Origin: Pseudoips prasinana
Lineage: Eukaryota > Arthropoda > Insecta > Lepidoptera > Nolidae
DNA length: 64,000 bases
Reading direction: 5' to 3'
NCBI GenBank assembly: GCA_951640165.1
Contig: OX621263.1
Coordinates: 8,500,001-8,564,000 of the forward strand
Each line of letters starts with the position of its first letter. Position 1 is the stretch's first letter. Positions 30,489 through 42,000 of this stretch are shown in pieces. The translations under genes and the position numbers were made by a program. Below the pieces are notes generated by a model. That model worked only from the letters and a program-made list of their open reading frames with translations. It was not told the origin of the DNA and made no database searches.

Positions 30489-33094
30489 TGTACCAATGGG
30501 TTATATCTGTGTGTGGCGCTTTGAATGTTTCCACTGACATATATCGTCAATGGGGACAGATAAAGTACACAGTTTGTACTCTTTCTGTACTATCTGTACT
30601 AAAGGAGATAACCAGAATATTCACTAGGAGAGTCGCATGTTAATAGTGATTTGAAACTGAAGTTATACAAAACAAGACAGTCATGAGATTGGCTGTTACA
30701 AATGCTTAAACAACAGAATTATTGTACCAATGACTAATCTCCGTCGGTAGTGCTTTGAATGTTTAGACTGCATCACTAATATCCTCAATAGGGAGAGATA
30801 AAGTACACAGTTTGTACTCTTTCTGTACTATCAATACTAAAGGAGATAACCAGAATGTTAATTAGGAGAATCGCATCTTAATAGTGATTTGATGCTGAAG
30901 TTATACAAAACAAGAAAGTCATTAGATAGGCTGTTACATATACTTAAACAACAGAATTATTGTAACAATTACTTATTTCCGTAGGTAGTGCTTTGAATGT
31001 TTAGACTGCATCACTAATATCCTCAATAGGGAGAGATAAAGTACACAGTTTGTACTCTTTCTGTACTATCAATACTAAAGGAGATAACCAGAATGTTAAT
31101 TAGGAGAATCGCATCTTAATAGTGATTTGATGCTGAAGTTATACAAAACAAGAAAGTCATTAGATAGGCTGTTACATATACTTAAACAACAGAATTATTG
31201 TAACAATTACTTATTTCCGTAGGTAGTGCTTTGAATGTTTAGACTGCATCACTAATATCCTCAATGGGGACAGATAAAGTACACAGTTTGTACTTTTTCT
31301 GTACTATCTGAACTAAAGGAGATAACCAGAATATTCACTAGGAGAATCGCATGTTAATAGTGATTTGAAGCTGAAGTTATACAAAACAAGACAGTCATGA
31401 GATTGGCTGTTACAAATGCTTAAACAACAGAATTATTGTACCAATGACTAATCTCCGTAGGTAGTGCTTTGAATGTTTAGACTGCATCACTAATATCCTC
31501 AATAGGGAGAGATAAAGTACACAGTTTGTACTCTTTCTGTACTATCAATACTAAAGGAGATAACCAGAATGTTAATTAGGAGAATCGCATCTTAATAGTG
31601 ATTTGATGCTGAAGTTATACAAAACAAGAAAGTCATTAGATAGGCTGTTACATATACTTAAACAACAGAATTATTGTAACAATTACTTATTTCCGTAGGT
31701 AGTGCTAGTAGTAGTAGTAGTATTGAGGATATTAGTGATGCAGTCTAAACATTCAATGTTTAGACTGCATCACTAATATCCTCAATGGGGACAGATAAAG
31801 TACACAGTTTGTACTTTTTCTGTACTATCTGAACTAAAGGAGATAACCAGAATATTCACTAGGAGAATCGCATGTTAATAGTGATTTGAAGCTGAAGTTA
31901 TACAAAACAAGACAGTCATGAGATTGGCTGTTACAAATGCTTAAACAACAGAATTATTGTACCAATGACTTATCTCCGTAGTTAGTGCTTTAAATGTCTT
32001 CACTAATATCCTCAATGGGGACAGATAAAGTACACAGTTTGTACTCTTTCTGTACTATCTGTACTAAAGGAGATAACCAGAATGTTCACTAAGACAATCA
32101 CATCTCAATAGTGATTTGATGCTGAAGTTATACAAAACAAGACAGTCATGAGATTGGTCGTTACAAAAGCTTAAACAACAGAATTATTGTACCAATGACT
32201 AATCTCCGGCGGTAGTGCTTTGAATGTCTTCACTGCATCACTAATGTCCTCAATGGGGACAGATAAAGTACACAGTTTGTACTCTTTCTGTACTATCAAT
32301 ACTAAAGGAGATAAGCAGAATGTTCATTAGGAGAATCGCATCTTAATAGTGATTTGATGCTGAAATTATACAAAACAAGACAGTCATGAGATTGGCTGCT
32401 ACAAAAGCTTAAACAACATAATTATTGTACCAATGACTAATCTCCATCGGTAGTGCTTTAAATGTTTAGACTGCATCACTAATATCCTCAATGGGGACAG
32501 ATAAAGTACACAGTTTGTACTCATTCTGTACTAAAGGAGATAACCAGAATATTCACTAGGAGAATCGCATCTCAATAGTGATTTGATGCTGAAGTTATAC
32601 AAAACAAGACAGTCATGAGATTGGCTGCTACAAAAGCTTAAACAACAGAATTATTGTACCAATGGCTTACCTCCATGGGTAGTGCTTTGAATGTTTTCAC
32701 TGCATCACTTATATCCTCAATGGGGACAGATAAAGTACACAGTTTGTACTCTTTCTGTACTAAATGAGATAACCAGAATGTTCACTAAGAGAATCGCATC
32801 TTATGGTGATTTGATGCTGAAGTTATACAAAACAAGAAAGTCATTACATAGGCTGTTACATATACTTAAACAACAGAATTATTGTACCAATGACTTATTT
32901 CCGTAGGTAGTGCCTTGAATGTCTTCACTGCATCACTAATATCCTCAATGGAGACAGATAAAGTATACAGTTTGTACTCTTCCTGTACTAAAGGAGATAA
33001 CCAGAACGCTCACTAAGAGAATCTCATCTTAATAGTGATTTGATGCTGAAGTTATGCAAAACAAGAAAGTCATTAGATGGGCTGTTACATATAC
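30489..33094 (-). repeat. Tandem array derived from the Orc4 terminal exon and 3' UTR
   Basis: Eleven units of about 227-239 bases (one enlarged to about 283 by a rearrangement) follow the Orc4 stop codon, in gene orientation; the real exon is the twelfth copy. Read on the - strand, each unit holds the last 40 or so Orc4 codons ([15 protein letters not shown]), a TAA stop, then about 107 bases matching the Orc4 3' UTR. Copies near the gene (around 32.9, 32.7 and 32.25 kb) keep the frame to the stop. Several distal copies end early, at a TAA just after the SDAV codons. Neighbouring units alternate between two subtypes (GGGGACAG and GGGAGAG variants), suggesting two-unit steps of amplification. 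I see no AATAAA or ATTAAA on the - strand between the Orc4 stop and 30475, so the array may be transcribed as a long 3' UTR. Confidence 0.9.
31722..31786. repeat. Perfect 32-base palindrome inside the Orc4-derived array
   Basis: Arms 31722-31753 and 31755-31786 are exact reverse complements around one base. A short stretch of a unit has been copied inverted next to itself, after an AGT repeat. Confidence 0.9.
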
Positions 33095-36000
33095 TTAAAC
33101 AACAGAATTATTGTACCAATGACTTATTTCCGTAGGTAGTGCTTTGAATGTTTTTACTGCATCACTAATATCCTCAATGGGGACAGATAAAGTATACAAT
33201 TTGTACTCTTTCTGTACTCTACTTGCTGTAGTATCTGTGCTGCTGTAAATAGAGTCACTCGTCTTCACTGGCAGGATGATCTCCAACTCCTGGAGATGCT
33301 CGAAAGCTTTTAATATGACAGGGCGAGGAACTGTTTGCGCTGAAGAGTTGGAGTTGGCGAATTTTGTGTATCTGTGGAAAGTAATATTCTAATTAGGTAG
33401 GACAGTTACCTCAACATCCAAGAAAATCACTTTGCTTCACCTTATGGGTTACCCTATTATGAGAAGCTATAGCCAGATGCTCTCAACGGTCGAGCAACTA
33501 GGCTAGCGGTCAGTCTATAGATAGTTATAGCAACGTGGTTTAATTTCTGAGCGTCTCCGTGCTTCGGAGGGCATGTTAAGCTGTCGGTCCCGGTTGACGT
33601 CGTTAGACAACAGTCGTTAAGCCATGACAGAGGTGTACTGGGCGGCTAGAACAACTTTTGACACTAGGGTAACCACTGCCCATACGATAAGTATGTATGA
33701 GAAGTATCATTGGTAAATGCTTGCCTTTCACGCCGATCGTGGGTTCGACTCCCACCCAGGAAATATATTTGTGTGCATGAACCATGTCTGTTTGTCTGGA
33801 TCTGGCTATAATTGAACGGTAATTCATCGGCGTGAGCTGTCAAAAAGATGATAAACAAATGGGCAGAGTGTAACCCCTTTTTCAAGTTTGTTACTAAGAG
33901 GAACGGAGAATTAGAGATAACAGTCATTTTCAAAAGCAACACAACAAAAGTTGTATGAATTTCACTTACCTATGTAAAACCATTTCAAAGTTCATTGGCT
34001 GTCCATCAAATATCTCCAGGCCGTGTTTCATGGCGATAACCAGAGACAACTCGAGTATAGACAACGACTGTAGAAGTTTCACTCTATGCTCCGGAGCGAC
34101 GGTTTTGTCTATGATCGATGTTAGGTCGGTGGCTTCGATGAAGGGATGGTCGGGCGAGAGTTTTGAGACTAGTTCAAACTGAAAAAAATATATTTATTAA
34201 CCAGCTGTGCCCCGCGGTTTAGCCGGTCATTAATCAATTTATAGGCTATGTTTTAATGGGATATATCACACTAATATTATAAAAGCGAAAGTTTGTGAGA
34301 GTGTGAGTGTGTATGTTTGTTACTTCTTCACGTCAAAACGGCTGGAGCAATTTTAATAAAATTTGATATGGTGTTAGCTAACACCCTGGATTAACACATA
34401 GGCTATAATTTATAAAGGTTAAATAAAAGAGTAGCAAACATACTCACAAGCTTTCACTTTTTTGGGTTCCGTACCCAAAGGATAAAACGGGACCGGGACC
34501 CGAGACGGACATACGGACAGCGAAGTCTTAGTAATAAGACGTCACTGACTGTATGTCACCAAGATGTATGTCATGAACAGAGATAGTTAGACAGTTGAAA
34601 TTTAAAGTGACCTGTACCAGAGGCCATGCCCTTTGGGGTTCGATCATCGATTAAAGGCGGTTTACTGACGAAATGAAACGGTAGAGAAAAACATTTCTGA
34701 AAGATCTGCTCATTGACAGTATAGAAGCAAAATTACTCATATTGATTTATTTAAAGTGACCTGCACCAGAGGGCATCCTCTTTGGGGATCGAACCTCGAT
34801 TTTATGCGATTACTAACAAAATGAAACGGGAGCTAAGCTTATTGACTTGTACAACATACCAAAACATTCCTAAAGATCTGCTCATTGACAGTGTAGTAGC
34901 AAAATTTCTCCAAACTATCAATGACTCTTGGATCTTCTGCCATTCCATTGACATGTGCGTTCCAATCCTGTACAAAGTCCAGTTCCAGAGGTTCCAAGTC
35001 TATTTTGTACCGGGTAGCTATGTCTTCGGGTAGAGCATAGAGGTTCGTAGGAATATCAGTGTCCATCTGGTCTTCGGAGTTTACTGAAACAGAATTGACT
35101 AGCCTTTTAGTCTAGCGGTTAGTCACACTGACTACGAAACCAGAGGTTGGGGTTGGAACCCCACCCAGGACAAATCTTTGTGTGATGAGAACGATTATTT
35201 GTGGTGTGTCTTGGTGTAGTTTATATAAAATATGTATAATATATATAATTGGTGTAGTTTATATAAATATGTACAGGCTCTGCCTAGCTTTGGATCAGAT
35301 GGCCGTGTTTCAATATTACTATCCTGGGACATTATTAACACACGGCCATTTCATCTCAAACTAAGCTGAGTTTGTACTACGGTAACCAGATAATAATACT
35401 GGTCTTATGTAAATAAATACTTACTTATATAGATAACTAACTGTGCCCCGCGGTGTTACCCGCGTTAAATTTTATAAATTTTCTTTGCTATAAACCTCAC
35501 GGAGCCCGAGACCTTTCCAACGAATGCAAAACCGTGGGAATCGGTTCGTGCGTTCTGGAGTTATAGCGTCAGGAAGGAAAACACGAATTACTTTAGTAGA
35601 TTACACCCAGACTTGGGCAAACAGACAAGTTCATGCACACAAATATCTATCCTGTGTGGGAATCGAACTCACGAATTGCGGCGTATAAGGCAAGTATTTA
35701 CCACCAACCAGTCTGTTTCATGTTTTTAGTTTTCCGAAGATATTTATTTATATTTCCCACGCAGTAAATTATCAGAGTATTAGACACTCTGATGATTAAC
35801 TGCGTCGGCGTGATACGCATTAAGAGGTTGATAAAAACAGAAAACAAAAGAGGGGAAAGAATACCGCCTTGAGGGACACCAGTCTCCAATTCATACCAAT
35901 TCGATGAAGCTTCACCGATGCGTACAGATTGCTGGCGCCATCGAAAATATGAAGAAAATCATTCTAGTGGTATGTCGGAGATCATAAGATGGGAGAGGAC

Positions 36001-39000
36001 ACATAGAAGGATATCGTGACCGACAGTATCAAAAGCATTAGAGAAGTCTACCAAAACCACGTGTATCATGTCTGCGAAAAGTCTTTGGTCATTAATAGCT
36101 AAGTATCAATCAATCAATCATTTATTTGCTAGAATGTGGTAACAATTTTGAAAGTAATTTGTTATTTTATCCCCCCTCAGTCTCATTCTCTTCAATCAAA
36201 TCATTTTATTTACAAAAATATGGGTCATACATTGTTCTTATTTCTAATTATAAATACCGTTCCATATTAGCCTTTCGGCGTGCAAATGTCTTACACATAA
36301 TAATCAATTTTAATTTATTAACAAAATAAATATAGTATAGTAATATCGAATTTGTTTAAATTTATTTAATAGTTACACAAATGTTACGCACTCGTAGGTT
36401 CTGCACATTAAAACTCCGAGATATATTCCACACACAATATTTAATCGAACAGAGTAACGTTCTTATCTACCGTCGTACAAAGAATGCCTCCTTAATAATT
36501 CTCCTACCCTATTTATACTTTTATCAGTGACAACCATTTGAAAGTATAATATCGATTATTAATATTTTAAGATGTAAAATTATTAAAGAATTATTACAGT
36601 AATTAATAAAATGATAGTCACTAATCAAATAAATAATCATAGTGTGTGATATTATTATAAAATAGCAGCTACGTCATAACCGTTGCGCGGCTATTGAGTA
36701 CTTCATAACACAATATATTTATCATCAAAGTATTTCGTGCTTGTGGAAAAAGCTTTGCTTAAAAGGTATTCAGAAAGCCTTTAAAGATTTAGATTGCAAT
36801 ATTGAATATATTGCAATCTAAATCTGCCAGGTCCTGAAGAAATTTATTGTATATCTTGGAGGCCATACAGGAAACGCTTCCATTGTAGAGACTTGTTCTA
36901 TGCGGAAGTATGCATAACTTATTCTTTAGACTCAAAAAGACCTTGGTTATTCCCGACAAACATAGTAACCTCATAAATCGGGACTAGTCCCTCCCTCTTA
37001 CCCACTACTGCAACTCCTGTAAGCCAGGATCAGTGACACACAATGAAATGACACTGAGCGGTGAAGCTCAGGCATGTCCCGGGGATTGGTTTTAACTGTC
37101 TTTGATCCCGCAACGAATTTAATCAGAAAGAAAAAAGGAGGAGTTAGAAAATGAATAGTTCCACTTACCTCCAGAGCAAAGCTGGAGACAGAATTATGTA
37201 AAGAGGCTATAGCCTCATAAAACGAGAGAATTGCAACTAGAGAAGCCAGCTGCAAAAGCACCGAGAATAAATTGAAGGGTCCAAAGTGAGCTTTTATATT
37301 TGATTCCAATAGTAGGTATGGCAAAAGCGCTGAAACGCAAGGAAGTTGTTCCTTGTTGCTACAAGATCCGTATAATAAACTACTCCAGAAATTGGTTGCA
37401 AACTGTTTAACATAATATCACGCTGATTTTGCCAGAGATCACACTCCCTGTGGTGAGCAGTTTGTTCATATTCGTTACTGGAAGTTGAGCACAGACAGAT
37501 TGATGAAGATACTAATTTGAAACTAAACAAATTACTTTTACTATAATCTATACATATAATAAAATCGTAGGAAAGTCAAAACTGTACATTGAATATTTTT
37601 AAAAGGATACTTGGGGTGTGGTCTACAATCGACAACGGAACCAAAAATATAGATTTTAGAATTTTTATCTGTGTGTCTGTTTGTCTGTATGTATGTTCGG
37701 GCTAGACTCAAAAAGTACTGCATGGATTTACTTAAAATTTTGCATGAATATTACTAAGAGGTCGGGTCAACATATAGGCTACATATTATCACGATATCAC
37801 CTACGGGGGAGGAACAGTGATAATTTATAAAGTTTAACGCGGGTAAAACCGCGGGGCACAGCTAGTAACCTCATAAAGATACTGGCAAGGAAATCTCAAG
37901 TCCATTGTTACCTGTAGATAATGTAGACCGTCGACTACGTTTCCTCTTAGCGACTTTCTTCCCCGGCATACACAGCATCTGTATCAACAGGTCCTTGTAC
38001 ATGTGTTTGGGTGATGCTATCTCCTCACTGGGGAAGATCAGTATATGCCGGTGTGAGAAGCGGGACTTGACGCGCTTCTCCAGCAGTTCCATTACATCTA
38101 TGCGGTTTGTTACACCTGGAAAGGAAACCTGATAATAATATCCTGCGACATTATTTACACACGGCCATCTGATCCCAACCTAAGCAGAGCTTGTACTATG
38201 GAAACCAGATAACTGATATACTACATTTCTTTTGTAAATACATACTTAAATAAATAACTAGCTGTACCCCGCGGTTCGGCCCGCGTTAAACTTTATAAAT
38301 TGTAGCCTATGTGTTATTCGGATATATAACCTCTATAACTACAAAGTTTCATCAAAATCCGTTCGGTAGTTTCTGCGTGAAGAAGTAAAAAACATACACA
38401 CTCACAAACTTTCGCCTTTATAATATTAGTGTGATTACACCCAGACTTAGGACAAACAGACATGTTCATGCACACAAATATCTGTCCTGGGTGGGAATCG
38501 AACCCACGACCTGTGGCGTGAAAGGCAAGCGTCTACCAACCACGCCAATTAGCCTGTCAATTGTGATATATTAAGGCAATCAATATCTGGAGTAGTTTAT
38601 CATCATCATAGTAGCTCATAGCTTGAAACTCTAACCGGTCGGTAAGTGATTGCCGAGGTTAAGCAACTAGGCTTGGGGTCAGTCCATAGATGGGTGACCA
38701 CCAAAGTCGTTTTCCACCAAATTTCTGAGCACGTAAAGCTATCGGTCCCGGTTGGAGCCAATCGTCAGTCAAGAGTTAGTCGTTCAGCCATATAAGAGGC
38801 CTACTGGGCAGCTTAAATAACTCTGACACTAGGGCTACCACACCCCATATGATAAGTAAGTAAGGAGTAGTTTATTACACACATATTGTAGCATCAACAA
38901 TCCGTTTGTTAAGCGCTTTTGTTATATCTACTGATGAATACAACCTAAGACTTAAAACCGGCCAAGTGCGAGTCGGACTCGCCCATGAAGGGTTCCGTTG

Positions 39001-42000
39001 CAGCAAGTATTTCAATTGATTAAATGAAAGGTAAATTGCGGTTTACGATTTATGACGTCATCATCATCATCATCATTACAGCTAAATAAGTCCACTGCTG
39101 GACAAGCCTCCCCCAAGAATCGTCTTGGGGGGATATGCCATAATCGCCACGCTTGGCAGGCGGGTTGGCGATCGCAGTAAGATGGTCATAGTACTCAGAA
39201 GGAAGCTGCTGCCCATCCTCTGGTAGATATTCCCTCGGGTCGACTTCTACGCCCCCCACGGGATGAGATGGGGTGATGATATTCTGATTCTGATATTTGT
39301 CGCCGTCACCACACAGCTTTTTTTTATGACGTATTTAAAAAAAACTTATTTATGACGTATTTAAAAAAAACTACTTACTAGATCTCGTTCAAACCAATTT
39401 TCGTTGTTAGTTTGCATGGTCATGTACGTCATATATTTTTTTAGTTTTATCATCCTCTTATTTTAGAAGTTACAGGGGGGGACAGTGGACACTCATTTTA
39501 CCACTTTGGAAGTGTCTCGCGCAAACTATTCAGTTTAGAAAAAAATGATATTAGAAACCTCAATATCATTTTTGAAGACCTATCCATAGATACCCCACAT
39601 GTATGGGAATGTGGAAAAAACATTGAGTTTCAGTTCTATGTATGGGGAACCCCCAAAATTATTGTTATTTTTCTATTTTTGTATGAAAATGTTAATGCGG
39701 TTCACAGAATACATCTGCGTACCAAGTTTCAATAGTACAGCTCTTATAGTTCTGGTAAAAAGTGGCTGTGACATACGGACGGACGGACAGACAGACTGAC
39801 AGACATGATGAATCTTTAAGGGTTCCGTTTTTTGCCATTTGGCTACGGAACACTAAAAATGTGAACAATACTCACCCAACACACACATAGGTGCCTCTTT
39901 GCTATGTGTGATATCAAACAAGTTGTAAAGCAGTGTCTGGGTCCTCCCACTGTGACAGAACATATCAAACTCTTCCAGTATAAACAGCATGCTTCGGCAA
40001 CGTCTATCCGCACCGCTCTGTAGACAGCTGAGTAAAAACGCGAGGTTCTCCGCAAAAGTACCAAATACTCTATCGCCTACTGCATTTTCTAGCTGCATCT
40101 ATAAAGCAGATAAAAATAATTTAGTTTATTAAGTTCTTCTCAGTTGGGGCGCATTGGATCCGGTGGTAGCATTAAAGCGCGACCGTCGTTATAAACACAA
40201 GGTCCGTCATAATAATAATATTGAATTCGTACCTTAATATAGACAGAACCCTTCAGACAATATATAGTAAAATATAGCTTAAACTATAAATTTCGATAAA
40301 CCTAAACATGGTCTCTTTGACAATAACTTAATACAAGGTAGATAAATATCATTTCTATTATGAAATAAATTTTAAAAATTATAATTCCGTGCGTTTACAT
40401 ATCTATGTAACTATAAATAATTATGTATACTTAACTATATTACTAAAAATTAGTTCTGACTATTTACAAGCGCTTTTTTGAACTCTATGAGAATAAAAAC
40501 CTGTTATATTTAATTTTTATTTTACTGTAAGGATCTACTTTTTTATGGCCGTGTGACTGATGGCCAAAAGGAATATCGCCACCCCATTTCTTCCCTGGGA
40601 GGTGTGAAGTCAGCCCGAGGTTACTATATACCAGAGAATGGGCAGTTGCATTTCTCTGAGTACTATGACCATCGTTCTGCGATCGCCAACCGGTTTGCCA
40701 AGTGTGGCGATTATGGCAAAACCCCCAAAATGATCTTTGGGGGAGGCCTTTGTCCAGCAGTGGACGTCTTTCGAGTGATATGATGATGATGACTTTTTTA
40801 AGTATGTATTTGACATTTACAGTAGGATGCTAGTTGCTGTTTTTTAAAAAGCTTACAATAAATAATAAATACATATCTTGGATAAGATAAAACACTGTCA
40901 TCTGATCCCAAACTAGATAGAGCATATACTATAACTATCAAACTACTGTAATAAACTCACTTATAAATTTCTAAATACATTATTATAAATTATACTCAGA
41001 CAAAACAAAACATTGTCCTGTGTTGGTTGTTTTTAAAAAAATGTTAAGCAGTATATGTAGTATATCAGTTATCTGGTTTCCATAACACAAGCTCTGCTTA
41101 ATTTAGGATCAGATGGCAGTGTGTGAATAAGGTCCCAGTACTAATAGGATGCTATCTGTTTTTTAAATATCAAGTAGCACCTACCTGTGCTGTGATAGAC
41201 TTGAGGGCAATTTTATCATCATGGTGTATCAGACCGTTGAGTCGTATAATGATAGCATCATCATTAAGGTCCACTTCTTTACCCACTTGATGGAGGACTG
41301 AATTTATGAGCTGAAACAATACATAAAATTATTACGTAAACAGTGGATAAAACTAAAGTGGATTCATTTGCCTATATTAACATATTGTATCCAGTTATGG
41401 GGAACAGCTGCGAACTCAAATATCAAGATACTACAAAGATTCCAAAGTAAGATTCTGCAAACCATCGCAAATGCATCCTTATTTTTCTTTGATGAGGCAG
41501 GGGGAATGCCTACGCATGCCACCTGCAAAGTGTCTGGGGTGGGTATGTCGGTTTGCACCGACTAAACCAAACTGCTGTGGACATGTCTTGGTGGCGCCTG
41601 ATGGGAGGATCCCCGGGAACGCGGATATGCTGCACCTATGCTCCCCTTTTGACGTACCCTGGGAGGGCTCGAGATTGCCCTTTCCTATTGCCGACTTCTG
41701 CTAATTCAGCACAGCAACTGTGCCTAAAACAGATTGCTGTCTTCCCAGAGCTGCTGGCACGTGGCGGCAGTAGATGGCATTCCTCACACTGCCACTGCAG
41801 CCCCATTGCAAATGCACCCTGGTTTTTAAGAAACCAGCAGCTATACCTTGACCTGATGTATGATGAAATGAAATAAAGAGATACACTTAAATGTGGAATC
41901 TTATAAAAAAAACCCGGGCAAGTGCGAGTCGGACTCGCCCATGAAGGGTTCCGTAGCAGTAAGGATTAAATGAAAGGTAAATTGCGTTGTGCGATTTATG

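Noticed and set aside
32691..32906. 71-codon + strand frame in the array
   Set aside because: It is antisense to the Orc4-derived unit; the meaningful frame is on the - strand.
36998..37324. Possible extra Orc4 exon (open frame ending at a strong GTAAGT)
   Set aside because: The sequence is repeated at 25830-26260, and exon 4 joins exon 5 in phase without it.
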